Shown: piece after piece, positions 28,481-36,576 of the stretch
How positions within the stretch are numbered: the stretch's first letter is position 1
Layout: the number at the start of each line of letters is the position of its first letter
From: Maritimibacter fusiformis
Lineage (GTDB): Bacteria > Pseudomonadota > Alphaproteobacteria > Rhodobacterales > Rhodobacteraceae
Reading direction: 5' to 3'
Assembly (NCBI RefSeq): GCF_008086115.1
Contig: NZ_VSIY01000006.1
Span: 124,001 to 188,000, forward strand
Length of the DNA stretch: 64,000 nt
Translations under genes and position numbers: made by a program
The notes under the pieces: generated by a model
Databases searched by the model: none
What the model was told of the DNA's origin: nothing
What the model saw: the letters and a program-made list of their open reading frames with translations, nothing else

Positions 28481-28557
28481 GCGGTTGTAGCTCAGTTGGT
28501 TAGAGTACCGGCCTGTCACGCCGGGGGTCGCGGGTTCGAGTCCCGTCAACCGCGCCA
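28481..28557 (+). tRNA. tRNA-Asp (GTC), copy 1
   Basis: Acceptor arms GCGGTTG/CAACCGC, anticodon stem CCGGC/GCCGG with loop CTGTCAC (anticodon GTC), T-loop GTTCGAGTC, discriminator G and encoded CCA. Confidence 0.96.
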
Positions 28558-28589
28558 CCGCTGCCAAGCCCCGGACGAAAAGTCCATGC

Positions 28590-28666
28590 GCGGTTGTAGC
28601 TCAGTCGGTTAGAGTACCGGCCTGTCACGCCGGGGGTCGCGGGTTCGAGTCCCGTCAACCGCGCCA
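28590..28666 (+). tRNA. tRNA-Asp (GTC), copy 2
   Basis: Identical to copy 1 except one D-loop base (TCGGTT instead of TTGGTT). It starts 32 bases after copy 1, so both are made from one transcript. Confidence 0.96.
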
Positions 28667-28749
28667 TTTCCCGAAATCGTGAAGTCCTGCGGGTTGTGCC
28701 CTGATCGTGGTGCATTTACATTCATAAAATTGAATATGAAGGGGCTGCC

Positions 28750-28977
28750 ATGCGCTTGCTCGACAAACTGCCGTTGACGACGGCACTGATCCTCGCCGCG
28801 ACACTGGGGCTGGCGCCCTTCCTGCCGGAGCCGCATGTCTGGGAAAAGCTCAGGATGCTGGGTGCGGGCGAATTGCGTGCGGCCATCGACATCTTCGACC
28901 TCGTGTTCCACGGCTCGCCCTGGGTTGTGCTGGCCGCCAAGCTTGGGCGCATGGCCCAGATCAGGGTGGCCGGGTGA
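28750..28977 (+). CDS. Conserved small membrane-associated protein, unknown function
   Basis: A 75-aa protein beginning MRLLDKLPLTTALILAATLGLAPFLPEPHVWEKL, with GAAGGGG before the ATG. There is one hydrophobic helix (residues 9-25) and a second, weaker one near the C-terminus (SPWVVLAAKLGRM). Proteins of this form (TTALI..LGLAPF.PEPH..EKLRML) are, as far as I recall, common in proteobacteria, but no function is known to me. It follows the tRNA-Asp pair and is followed by a GC-rich 9-bp hairpin (28982-29003). Confidence 0.65.
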   Translation: MRLLDKLPLTTALILAATLGLAPFLPEPHVWEKLRMLGAGELRAAIDIFDLVFHGSPWVVLAAKLGRMAQIRVAG

Positions 28978-28981
28978 GGTG

Positions 28982-29003
28982 GCGCCGCGCTGACGCGCGG
29001 CGC
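28982..29003 (+). terminator. GC-rich hairpin after the small membrane gene
   Basis: Perfect 9-bp stem GCGCCGCGC/GCGCGGCGC with loop TGAC, just after the stop codon. No T-run follows, so termination would be weak or Rho-assisted. Confidence 0.45.
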
Positions 29004-29013
29004 GCCTCCGGCG

Positions 29014-29036
29014 GGAGTATTTCGGCCAAGATGAAA
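29014..29036 (+). repeat. Dispersed intergenic repeat, short copy
   Basis: GGAGTATTT, one variable base, then GGCCAAGATGAA. It matches the right part of the composite repeats at 15508-15579 and 32978-33049 but lacks the CAGTTTGC inverted repeat. Confidence 0.6.
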
Positions 29037-29088
29037 CCGGGGTCCGGGGTGGCCTTGTTCTGGCGTAGGGCAGGCCTATAGTCGCGAA

Positions 29089-30135
29089 ATGGACGATCCG
29101 CCAAAGCCCGAACTGCGCCGGGGCTGGACCACCGGCGCCTGTGCGACCGCCGCGGTCAAGGCGGCGTTGGCCCGGCTGTGGGGCGGGGCCTTTCCCGAAA
29201 CCGTCACCATCACACTGCCCAAGGGCGAGACGCCCACATTCGCGGTGGCGCACCGGGCCGAAGGGTCGGGCTGGGCCGAGGCGGGCATCACCAAGGACGC
29301 AGGCGACGACCCGGATGTGACCCACGGCGCGCTGATCGTGGCACGGCTGCGCGAGGCGGGCGAGGGTGTGCGGTTCATGGCAGGCCAGGGGGTCGGCACG
29401 GTAACCCGGCCCGGCCTGCCGATCGCGCCGGGTGAGCCGGCCATCAACCCGGTGCCGCGGCAGATGATGGCCGGGGTGGTGGCCGAGATGGCGAAGCGGC
29501 ATGGCCGCCCGGGCAATGTCGAGATCACCATTTCCATCCCCGGCGGCGAGGCCCTGGCGGCCAAGACCTGGAACCCTCGGCTGGGCATCGTTGGCGGCCT
29601 GTCGGTTCTGGGCACCACCGGCGTGGTGCGGCCGTTTTCCTGCGCCGCCTGGATCGCCTCGATCCATCGCGGCATCGACGTGGCGCGCGCGACCGGGCAA
29701 ACGCATGTCGCCGGATGCACCGGGGCGACCAGCGAGCGTGCGGTGCAGGCGCTTTATGGGTTGCCGGACCATGCCATGCTCGACATGGGGGATTTCGCCG
29801 GCGGGATGCTGAAATACCTGGTGAAACACCCGGTGGCGCGGGTGACGATCGGCGGCGGCATCGGCAAGATCACCAAGCTGGGCCAGGGCGCCATCGACCT
29901 GCATTCCGCGCGCAGCCAGGTCGACCTGCCCGCGTTGGCGCAGTTGGTTGGCGACGCGCGCATCGCACAGGTGAATACCGCGCTGCAAGCCTATGAAATC
30001 GTGGGGGCACCGCTGGCCAAGGCGGTTGCCGAGCGCGCCCTGGGCGCGGTGCGGGAGCGGTTCGGCACCGCCATGTCGTTTGACGTGGTGGTGGTCGACC
30101 GGGAGGGCGCGGTGATCGCGCGTGCCGGGCCATGA
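29089..30135 (+). CDS. cbiD: Cobalt-precorrin-5B C1-methyltransferase CbiD
   Basis: Methylates C1 of the corrin ring in the cobalamin pathway of the CbiD type. The 348-aa protein has the family start LRRGWTTGACATAAVKAAL, GVGTVTRPGLP, EPAINPVPRQMM and the central HVAGCTGATSERAVQALYGLP. It overlaps cobK by 4 bases (ATGA). Of the corrin genes only these two are in the window; the rest must lie elsewhere. A gene for an otherwise CobF-type aerobic pathway was not found here. Confidence 0.93.
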   Translation: MDDPPKPELRRGWTTGACATAAVKAALARLWGGAFPETVTITLPKGETPTFAVAHRAEGSGWAEAGITKDAGDDPDVTHGALIVARLREAGEGVRFMAGQGVGTVTRPGLPIAPGEPAINPVPRQMMAGVVAEMAKRHGRPGNVEITISIPGGEALAAKTWNPRLGIVGGLSVLGTTGVVRPFSCAAWIASIHRGIDVARATGQTHVAGCTGATSERAVQALYGLPDHAMLDMGDFAGGMLKYLVKHPVARVTIGGGIGKITKLGQGAIDLHSARSQVDLPALAQLVGDARIAQVNTALQAYEIVGAPLAKAVAERALGAVRERFGTAMSFDVVVVDREGAVIARAGP

Positions 30136-30869
30136 AGCGGGTTCTGGTGATGGCCGGGACGGGCGAGGCGCGGGCGCTTTGCCGGCGGCTCGCGGGCGAT
30201 CCGCGCGTCGAGGTCACGGCCTCGCTGGCGGGCGAGACCAGGGTGCCGGCGGATCTGGGCGTGGCGGTTCGGCGCGGCGGGTTCGGTGGCGAGGACGCGC
30301 AGAAAAAAATCATTTCAGACAGCGACTTGACGGCGGTCATTGATGCGACGCATCCGTTTGCCGAGCGGATCTCGCACCGCACGCACCAGATCTGCGCCCG
30401 GCTTGACCTGCCGTATCTGCGCCTGATCCGCCCCGGCTGGCAGGCCGAAGAGGGCGACCTTTGGACCTTTGTCGGCCGCCCGGACGAGGTGGCCCTGCAT
30501 CTGCCCGAGACCGCGACGGTGTTCCTGGCCACCGGGCGCAAGTCGCTGACCGGGTTCGCCAACCTGTCGGGCCGGCGGGTGCTGTGCCGGGTGATCGATC
30601 CGCCGGTGGCGCGGTTTCCCCTTGCGGGCGGGGCGTTCGTGGTCGGGCGGCCGTCGTTCTCGGTCGAGGAGGAGGTGCGGCTGTTCACGCGCGAAGGGGT
30701 CGACGTGCTGGTGGTGAAGGATGCAGGCGGCGAGGCCGGGCGGGCCAAGCTGCTTGCCGCGCGCCTGTTGCGGCTGCCGGTGATCCTGATCCGCCGTCCA
30801 GAAGCGCCGCAGGGCGCGCAGGTCGACAACGTCGACGGCGCGCTTGCGTGGCTGGAGCGGCTGTTGTGA
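30132..30869 (+). CDS. cobK: Precorrin-6A reductase CobK
   Basis: An NADPH-dependent reductase of the corrin pathway (CobK/CbiJ family). The 245-aa protein begins VLVMAGTGEARALCRRLA and contains AVIDATHPFAERISHRTHQIC and FLATGRKSLTGF, the typical motifs. The ATG overlaps cbiD by 4 bases, and its TGA overlaps the GTG start of the glycosylase gene (GTGA), so three genes are translationally linked. Confidence 0.93.
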   Translation: MKRVLVMAGTGEARALCRRLAGDPRVEVTASLAGETRVPADLGVAVRRGGFGGEDAQKKIISDSDLTAVIDATHPFAERISHRTHQICARLDLPYLRLIRPGWQAEEGDLWTFVGRPDEVALHLPETATVFLATGRKSLTGFANLSGRRVLCRVIDPPVARFPLAGGAFVVGRPSFSVEEEVRLFTREGVDVLVVKDAGGEAGRAKLLAARLLRLPVILIRRPEAPQGAQVDNVDGALAWLERLL

Positions 30870-31498
30870 TCGGGCGCATCATCGAGAGCGCCGAGGATGT
30901 GGCCGAGGGCGCCGACTGGCTGGCGGCGTGCGAGCCGCGATTCGCGGCGGCGCTGGAGCGGACCGGCCCTTTGCCGCTGCGGCGAAAGCCGGACGGATTT
31001 GCCGAGTTGCTGGCCGCGATCGTCAGCCAGCAGGTGTCGACCGCCTCGGCGGCGGCGATCTGGGGGCGGATGCAGGCGGCGGGTCTGGACGAGGCGGGCA
31101 GGGTGGCCGATGCCAGCGAGGACGACTTGCGCGCAGTGGGCCTCAGCCGGCAGAAGATCCGCTATGCCGGGGCGCTGGCGCGGGCGGGGATCGACTACCG
31201 GGCGTTGCGATCCATGCCCGATCCCGAGGTCGTGGCCACGCTGGTCGCGGTGCCGGGGGTCGGGCGCTGGACCGCCGAGATTTATGCCATGTTCTCGCTG
31301 GGGCGGGCCGATGTTTTCGCCGCGGGCGATCTGGCGTTGCAGGAGGCGGCGCGGGATCTGTTCGATCTCGAGGCGCGGCCACGCGAGGCGGCGCTGCGGT
31401 CGATGGCGGACGATTGGTCGCCATGGCGGGGCGTTGCGGCCCGGTTGCTCTGGGCTTATTACCGGGTGATGACCACGAGGGAAGGGATCAGGGCATGA
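30866..31498 (+). CDS. DNA-3-methyladenine glycosylase II (AlkA-like)
   Basis: Removes alkylated purines from DNA. The 210-aa protein is a helix-hairpin-helix glycosylase: AAIVSQQVSTASA near 50, the HhH LVAVPGVGRWTAEIYAM at about 126-142 and the catalytic Asp155 in FAAGDLALQEA. It is the short form without the AlkA N-terminal domain and has no Fe-S cysteines. The GTG start overlaps the cobK stop, and its stop overlaps the esterase start. The link to corrin genes looks like an operon of convenience. Confidence 0.9.
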   Translation: MIGRIIESAEDVAEGADWLAACEPRFAAALERTGPLPLRRKPDGFAELLAAIVSQQVSTASAAAIWGRMQAAGLDEAGRVADASEDDLRAVGLSRQKIRYAGALARAGIDYRALRSMPDPEVVATLVAVPGVGRWTAEIYAMFSLGRADVFAAGDLALQEAARDLFDLEARPREAALRSMADDWSPWRGVAARLLWAYYRVMTTREGIRA

Positions 31499-32172
31499 CG
31501 AGAGAATTGGCCTTCAAACGCCGTCCGGCGGCATCGGGGAAGACCACGTCGGTGGTGCTGTTTCTGCATGGCTATGGTGCCGACGGCGCCGACCTTTTGG
31601 GGCTGGCTGACCCGCTGGGGCCGCATATGCGCGACACCACCTTCATCGCGCCGGATGCGCCCGAACCCTGCGCGGGTAACCCGATGGGCTACCAGTGGTT
31701 CCCGATCCCCTGGCTCGACGGATCGAGCGAGGCCGACATGACCGCGGGCGCCATCCGGGCGGCCGAGGACATCGACGCCTTCATCGACCAGGTGCTTGAA
31801 CAGGAAGAGATAACGCCCGACAGGCTGATCGTGTTCGGGTTCTCGCAAGGCTCGATGATGGCGCTGCAGGTGGTGCCGCGCCGGGCGGGCGAGATTGCCG
31901 GGCTGGTGGCGTTTTCCGGCCGTGTGCTCGACCCCGAGAGTTTCGGCCAGGGCATCCTGAGCCGCCCGCCGGTGCTCTTGGTGCATGGCGACCAGGACGA
32001 GATGGTGCCGCCGGGGCATTTCCACGAGGCCGGCAAGGCGCTCGAGGCGGCGGGGTTCGATGTCTACGGGCATATCATGGAAGGCACCGGCCACGGCATC
32101 GCGCCGGACGGGTTGTCGGTGGCGCTGACCTTCATGGCCCAGCGGTTGGGGATCGACCCCGAGGCCCGGTGA
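31495..32172 (+). CDS. Carboxylesterase/phospholipase-type alpha/beta hydrolase
   Basis: A 225-aa alpha/beta hydrolase of the phospholipase/carboxylesterase (YpfH/EstB) group. The oxyanion region is LFLHGYGADGADLLGLA. The nucleophile is Ser117 in FGFSQGSMMAL, the acid is in VHGDQDEMVP and the base His in EGTGHGIAPDG. There is no signal peptide, so it acts in the cytoplasm on short acyl esters or lysophospholipids. It overlaps the glycosylase stop by 4 bases. Confidence 0.88.
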   Translation: MTRELAFKRRPAASGKTTSVVLFLHGYGADGADLLGLADPLGPHMRDTTFIAPDAPEPCAGNPMGYQWFPIPWLDGSSEADMTAGAIRAAEDIDAFIDQVLEQEEITPDRLIVFGFSQGSMMALQVVPRRAGEIAGLVAFSGRVLDPESFGQGILSRPPVLLVHGDQDEMVPPGHFHEAGKALEAAGFDVYGHIMEGTGHGIAPDGLSVALTFMAQRLGIDPEAR

Positions 32173-32243
32173 ACGGCGGACCGGCCTGCGCTGGTCGTGT
32201 CCCCGGGCCACGTTCCCTTGTTCGTGATGCGCATATGATGGGG

Positions 32244-32271
32244 TTGTCAGACCGTCTGACCCATATATAGT
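32244..32271 (+). promoter_or_regulatory. Promoter of the HNH gene with palindromic operator in its spacer
   Basis: TTGTCA (32244-32249) and TATAGT (32266-32271) are 16 bases apart. A perfect palindrome, GTCAGAC-C-GTCTGAC (32246-32260), begins inside the -35 box and fills most of the spacer, a classic repressor position. The start codon is 75 bases downstream. Confidence 0.6.
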
Positions 32272-32346
32272 CCGCAACGAAACCGTGTCGGGGGGGGATG
32301 TCCCCGCCCTGCATGGATGGCAAGGGCTAGGCGGGCTGTGCGCGAC

Positions 32347-32931
32347 ATGGACAGCGACTTCAGGACACATTTCGTGCGAGAGCACGCCAACCCCCGCGCG
32401 CACCCGGCGCTGGTCCTGAATGCAGACTACCGGCCCCTGTCCTACTACCCGCTGTCGCTCTGGCCCTGGCAGGAGGCGATCAAGGCGTCGTTTCTGGATC
32501 GGGTCGACATCATCGCGGAATATGACGAGGTGGTGCGCTCGCCCTCGCTGGAGATCCGGATCCCCTCGGTGGTGGTGCTGAAATCCTTCGTCAAACCGCA
32601 AAAACGCGTGGCCTTCACCCGCTTCAACCTGTTCCTGCGTGACGAGTTCCGTTGCCAGTATTGCGGGGCCAAGGGCGATCTGACCTTCGACCACGTGGTG
32701 CCGCGCGCGCGCGGCGGGGTCACGAGTTGGGAAAATGTCGTGGCCGCCTGTTCGCGGTGCAACCTGCGCAAGGGCGCGCGGGCGCTGCACCAGTCGGGGA
32801 TGCAATTGCGCAAACCGCCGCGCCAGCCCGGGGCCGAGGAACTGATGAACCTGGGCCGCAAGTTCCCGCCGGGCCATCTGCACGACAGCTGGATGGATTT
32901 CCTCTACTGGGATGCCGAACTGGAGGCGTAG
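32347..32931 (+). CDS. HNH endonuclease domain protein
   Basis: A 194-aa protein with an HNH nuclease core: FRCQYCGAKGDLTFDHVVPRARGG, then SWENVVAACSRCNLRKGAR. The two CxxC pairs bind a structural zinc, and the His/Asn/His-type residues form the metal site. The N-terminus LVLNADYRPLSYYPLSLWPWQEAI is typical of the stand-alone HNH proteins common in alphaproteobacteria and cyanobacteria, whose role is unclear. There is no restriction methylase or phage context. Start at 32347; an upstream in-frame ATG adds ten residues. Confidence 0.88.
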   Translation: MDSDFRTHFVREHANPRAHPALVLNADYRPLSYYPLSLWPWQEAIKASFLDRVDIIAEYDEVVRSPSLEIRIPSVVVLKSFVKPQKRVAFTRFNLFLRDEFRCQYCGAKGDLTFDHVVPRARGGVTSWENVVAACSRCNLRKGARALHQSGMQLRKPPRQPGAEELMNLGRKFPPGHLHDSWMDFLYWDAELEA

Positions 32932-32977
32932 GCCTGACCCGGCAGAGCGCCTGCGGCGCGCAGGTTGCCAAAGGGGG

Positions 32978-33049
32978 AGGGGCGCTGCCCCTCACGTCCA
33001 GTTTGCACGCAAACTGAACGAACCCCGGAGTATTTTGGCCAAGATGAAG
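32978..33049 (+). repeat. Composite intergenic repeat, copy 2
   Basis: Hairpin AGGGGC-GCT-GCCCCT (32978-32992), inverted repeat CAGTTTGC/GCAAACTG (32999-33016), then CCCCGGAGTATTTT and GGCCAAGATGAAG (to 33049). Same part order as copy 1 at 15508-15579. It lies between the convergent HNH and methyltransferase genes, where the hairpins may end transcription. Confidence 0.7.
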
Positions 33050-33064
33050 CCCGGATGAAGGGGA

Positions 33065-34126
33065 TCAGGCCCGGCGCCGCCGGCGTCCGCCATCGCGCCC
33101 GCCGCGCCCGCCACGGCTTTCGCCACCCGAGGCCGCGTGGTTGAAGCGAATCCATTCGGCGCCGTTGGGGTCGTTGTCGAGCAGGAGGTTGGCGGCGCGG
33201 ATCGCTTCCATCTCCTTGCCGGGTTTGTAGGCGGTCGAGCCGAGGCCGAACAGGGTGACGAAGGTCTCGTCGTCGATGTCGTCGGGCAGGACGATCCCGG
33301 CGGCCTGAACCTCGGCCTTCTTCTCGGCGATCTTGGCCTGGCTCACCGGCAGCGCCAGCGGGTTCATGATCGCCGAGGTCATGCCGGCGGTGGCGGCCAT
33401 CGGCAGGAAGGCGTTGTTGATGCCGTGCCGGTTCGGCAGGCCGAACGAGATGTTGGAGGCGCCGCAGGTGGTGTTGACGCCCAGTTCCTCGCGCAGGCGG
33501 CGCACCAGCGCGAACACCTGTTTGCCCGCCGTCGCCATCGCGCCGATCGGCATCACCAGGGGGTCGACCACGATGTCATGCGCGGGAATGCCGTGATCCG
33601 CCGCGCGTTCGACGATGCGCTTGGCGACCGCGAAGCGCACATCCGGGTCTTCGGAGATGCCGGTGTCGTCGTTCGAGATCGCCACCACCGGCACGTTGTA
33701 TTTCGCCACCAGCGGCAGCACGAACTCCATCCGCTCATCCTCGCCGGTGACCGAGTTGACCAGCGGACGGCCCTTGGTGACCTTCAGCCCGGCTTCGAGT
33801 GCTGCGGGCACGGACGAGTCGATGCAGAGCGGCACGTCGACCAGGCCCTGCACCAGTTCCAGCATCGCCGTCATCAGCGGCGGTTCGGTCTCGTTCGGGT
33901 TGGGGTTGGAGTTGTAGACCACGCCCGCGTTGACATCGAGCACCGTGGCGCCGCAGGCGACCTGGGCGACCGCGTCGCGCTCGACGGTCGTGAAGTCTCC
34001 GGCCTCGAGCTCGGCGGCCAGCTTCTTGCGGCCGGTGGGGTTGATACGCTCGCCGATCACGCAGAACGGCTCGTCAAAGCCGATGGTGACGGACTTGGTG
34101 GCGCTTTCCAGAACGGTGCGGGTCAT
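33065..34126 (-). CDS. Methyltetrahydrofolate:corrinoid methyltransferase domain protein (possible split methionine synthase part)
   Basis: A 353-aa protein with the pterin-binding TIM-barrel fold shared by MetH domain 2 and corrinoid methyltransferases: CVIGERINPTGRKKLAAEL, CGATVLDVNAGV, LCIDSSVPAALEAGL, NSVTGE and TTCGASNISFGLPNR. The C-terminal 25 residues are Gly/Arg-rich (GGRGGRDGGRRRRRA). There is no homocysteine or B12 domain. Roseobacter relatives are reported to have MetH split into separate proteins; this fits the pterin part. The small gene upstream is probably co-transcribed. Confidence 0.82.
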   Translation of the reverse strand: MTRTVLESATKSVTIGFDEPFCVIGERINPTGRKKLAAELEAGDFTTVERDAVAQVACGATVLDVNAGVVYNSNPNPNETEPPLMTAMLELVQGLVDVPLCIDSSVPAALEAGLKVTKGRPLVNSVTGEDERMEFVLPLVAKYNVPVVAISNDDTGISEDPDVRFAVAKRIVERAADHGIPAHDIVVDPLVMPIGAMATAGKQVFALVRRLREELGVNTTCGASNISFGLPNRHGINNAFLPMAATAGMTSAIMNPLALPVSQAKIAEKKAEVQAAGIVLPDDIDDETFVTLFGLGSTAYKPGKEMEAIRAANLLLDNDPNGAEWIRFNHAASGGESRGGRGGRDGGRRRRRA

Positions 34127-34156
34127 GTGGTCCTCATGGGGTTGGGCAGGGGGCGC

Positions 34157-34453
34157 TCAGGCGCGGCCGTGGTTGGCGATCAGGCGTTTCAGGTGGTCAC
34201 GGTCGTATTCGGCATCGAGCCGGGCGGCCTCGGCCTCGGCCAATGCGCGCGGTTCGCCTTCGACCGCGACCGGCCCGACGCGGCGCCAATCCTCGAGATA
34301 GGCGGTGCTGTCGCGCGCACCCGCCGCCATCGCGGCGCGGTCGATGGCCTGCTCGAAGCGTTCGGGCAGTTGCACCTTGGCGGCGGCCCGACCCTTGCCG
34401 ACGATCACCTGGGCCGGGATGTCGCGCCAGTAGACGATGGTAAGGTCGGGCAT
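34157..34453 (-). CDS. Small conserved protein of the family named virulence factor
   Basis: A 98-aa protein starting MPDLTIVYWRDIPAQVIVGKGRAAAKVQLPERFEQAIDRAAM, with AAAGGACC before the ATG. It belongs to a short family that databases label virulence factor, without experimental support that I know of. It is always soluble-looking, with no signal peptide. It lies 30 bases upstream of the methyltetrahydrofolate methyltransferase on the same strand, so a role in one-carbon or methyl transfer is a better guess than virulence. Confidence 0.72.
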   Translation of the reverse strand: MPDLTIVYWRDIPAQVIVGKGRAAAKVQLPERFEQAIDRAAMAAGARDSTAYLEDWRRVGPVAVEGEPRALAEAEAARLDAEYDRDHLKRLIANHGRA

Positions 34454-34696
34454 CTCGGTCCTTTCAGGTCTTCTGTTCGCTGATACGCGCTCGACGCGGG
34501 CAGGCGGCGCCGGATATCGACGAACCGCGCGCGGGAAGCGACGTTTCAAGCAGAAGCCATAGTCGGTAAACCCCGCCCGGACCAGCGCCGACGGCTTGAA
34601 TTCTTCTCATTATCATCATGGCGCAGGGCCACGGCGCTTGCCAGATCGCCGCCGGGCCACTACCTTTGAGGCAACTACGATTTGGAGGGCGTAACG

Positions 34697-35809
34697 ATGG
34701 CGCCCAGGCGTCCCAAGGGTGCGGGCGCGTTCCCAAAGCCGGTCGAGCCACCCGCGCCGAAACTGCCGGATCCGGACAGCCTGTATGCGGCTCTGGATCT
34801 CGGAACCAACTCGTGCCGCATGCTGATTGCTCAACCCAAGGGCAGCCAGTTTCACGTGGTCGATTCATTCTCGAAATCCGTGCAGCTCGGACAGGGGCTG
34901 GGCGGCTCGGGACGGCTGAGCCGTGGCTCGATGGCGCGCACGGTGCAGGCCCTGAAGATCTGCCAGCGCAAGCTTCACAAGCACGAGGTGGCCCGGATGC
35001 GGCTGGTCGCCACCGAGGCTTGCCGGCGGGCCACCAATTCAAGCGATTTCATGCGCTATGTCGAGCGTGAGACCGGGCTGCGGCTCGAGGTCATCAAGCC
35101 CGAGGAAGAGGCGATGCTGGCGGTCGTGTCCTGCGCGCCGCTGGTCTCGACGCGGACCGAACAGCTTCTGGTGGTCGATATCGGCGGCGGCTCGACCGAG
35201 TTGGTGTGGATCGACCTGTCGCAGGTGCCGGCGATGGAACGGCCGCGCGCGATCATGCGGCTGCGCTCGGGCTTTGCCGGCGAGATCGGGCCGTTTCCGG
35301 CGGCGCGCGTGGTCGACTGGATCTCGGTGCCCTGGGGCGTGGCGACGCTGCGCGAGCAGTTCGACGATGTCGAGGACGACGCCGGGCGCTTTGCCTTGAT
35401 GAGCTGGTTCTTCGAGGAGCAGCTTGGCGAGTTTTCGCCCTTCCACCGCGAGACCGCCAAGGAAGGGTTCCAGATCATCGGCACCTCCGGCACGGTGACG
35501 ACGGTGGCCGCGACCCATCTGGGGCTGAAACGCTATGACCGCAACAAGGTCGACGGGCTGCGCATGACCTCGGAACAGATCGACCGGGTGATCCGCGGCT
35601 ATCTGGCCGCCGGGCCCGAGGGACGGCGGGCCGATCCGCGCATCGGGCGCGACCGGCAGACGCTGATCATGCCTGGGGCGGCGATCCTGCAGGCGCTGCT
35701 CAGGATCTGGCCGACCGACCGGCTGTCGGTGGCGGACCGTGGGTTGCGCGAGGGCTTGCTCTATTCGCAGATGTCGTCGGACGGGGTGCTGGAAGGCGGA
35801 CCGTTCTGA
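34697..35809 (+). CDS. Ppx/GppA family exopolyphosphatase/pppGpp phosphohydrolase
   Basis: A 370-aa protein of the sugar kinase/actin-like ATPase fold. LYAALDLGTNSCRMLIAQ near residue 34 is the phosphate-1 motif, VATEACRRA follows, and VVDIGGGSTELVWID is phosphate-2. GTSGTVTTVAATHL is the third glycine loop. It lacks the C-terminal HD-like domain of full-length Ppx, as in many alphaproteobacteria. It may hydrolyse polyphosphate or pppGpp; the sequence does not decide. The ATG at 34697 has GGAGGG 6 bases before it. rlmE follows after 56 bases. Confidence 0.9.
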   Translation: MAPRRPKGAGAFPKPVEPPAPKLPDPDSLYAALDLGTNSCRMLIAQPKGSQFHVVDSFSKSVQLGQGLGGSGRLSRGSMARTVQALKICQRKLHKHEVARMRLVATEACRRATNSSDFMRYVERETGLRLEVIKPEEEAMLAVVSCAPLVSTRTEQLLVVDIGGGSTELVWIDLSQVPAMERPRAIMRLRSGFAGEIGPFPAARVVDWISVPWGVATLREQFDDVEDDAGRFALMSWFFEEQLGEFSPFHRETAKEGFQIIGTSGTVTTVAATHLGLKRYDRNKVDGLRMTSEQIDRVIRGYLAAGPEGRRADPRIGRDRQTLIMPGAAILQALLRIWPTDRLSVADRGLREGLLYSQMSSDGVLEGGPF

Positions 35810-35865
35810 GCTTTTCCCGCAGGCGCGATCGGGTGTAGACGGCTTGGATCGAGACAGGTGAGACA

Positions 35866-36567
35866 ATGGCAAAACGCACATCCGGGCGCGGCGAGCGCGA
35901 TCTGAGGGTCAAGGTCAAGACTGCGCGCGGGCGCAAGCTTTCGTCGACGCTCTGGCTGGAGCGGCAGCTCAACGACCCATACGTCAAGCGCGCGCAGGCC
36001 GAGGGCTACCGCGGGCGGGCGGCGTTCAAGATCCTCGAGCTGGACGACAAGGTCGGCTTTCTCAAGCCCGGCGCGCGGGTGGTCGACCTGGGCTCGGCGC
36101 CCGGTGGCTGGCTTCAGGTCGCGGTCGAGCGGGTGAATGCGCTTGGCACGCGCAGGGGCAAGCCGGTGGGTCGGGTGCTGGGTGTCGACCTGCAGGAGGT
36201 CGAGCCGGTGGCGGGCGCCGAGGTGCATCAGCTCGATTTCATGGCGGACGGGGCCGACGACCAGGTCAAGGCCTGGCTGGGCGGCAAGGCGGACGTGGTG
36301 ATGAGCGACATGGCGGCGGCCAGTTCCGGCCACAAGCAGACCGACCACCTGCGCATCATCGCGTTGGGCGAGGCGGCGGCACATCTCGCCTTCGACGTGC
36401 TCGACGAGGGCGGCACCTTCGTGGCCAAGGTGCTGGCCGGTGGCGCCGAGGGCGAGTTGCAGAAGCTTCTCAAGCAGAAGTTCACCAAGGTGGTGAACGT
36501 CAAACCCCCAGCCAGCCGCTCGGACTCGTCGGAGAAATTCGTGGTGGCGACCGGGTTTCGCGGCTGA
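35866..36567 (+). CDS. rlmE: 23S rRNA (uridine-2552-2'-O)-methyltransferase RlmE
   Basis: Methylates U2552 in the A-loop during 50S maturation (also called FtsJ/RrmJ). The 233-aa protein has the SAM motif [15 protein letters not shown], the catalytic Lys near [11 protein letters not shown], the Asp in [17 protein letters not shown], the Lys in [10 protein letters not shown] and the closing Glu in [11 protein letters not shown]. The N-terminal 20 residues are basic. It follows the ppx-like gene, the standard Rhodobacterales order. Confidence 0.94.
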   Translation: MAKRTSGRGERDLRVKVKTARGRKLSSTLWLERQLNDPYVKRAQAEGYRGRAAFKILELDDKVGFLKPGARVVDLGSAPGGWLQVAVERVNALGTRRGKPVGRVLGVDLQEVEPVAGAEVHQLDFMADGADDQVKAWLGGKADVVMSDMAAASSGHKQTDHLRIIALGEAAAHLAFDVLDEGGTFVAKVLAGGAEGELQKLLKQKFTKVVNVKPPASRSDSSEKFVVATGFRG

Positions 36568-36576
36568 GGACACGCC

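Noticed and set aside
28609-29988. A long minus-strand frame from tRNA-Asp into cbiD
   Set aside because: It reads through a tRNA and opposite CbiD motifs and is a shadow.
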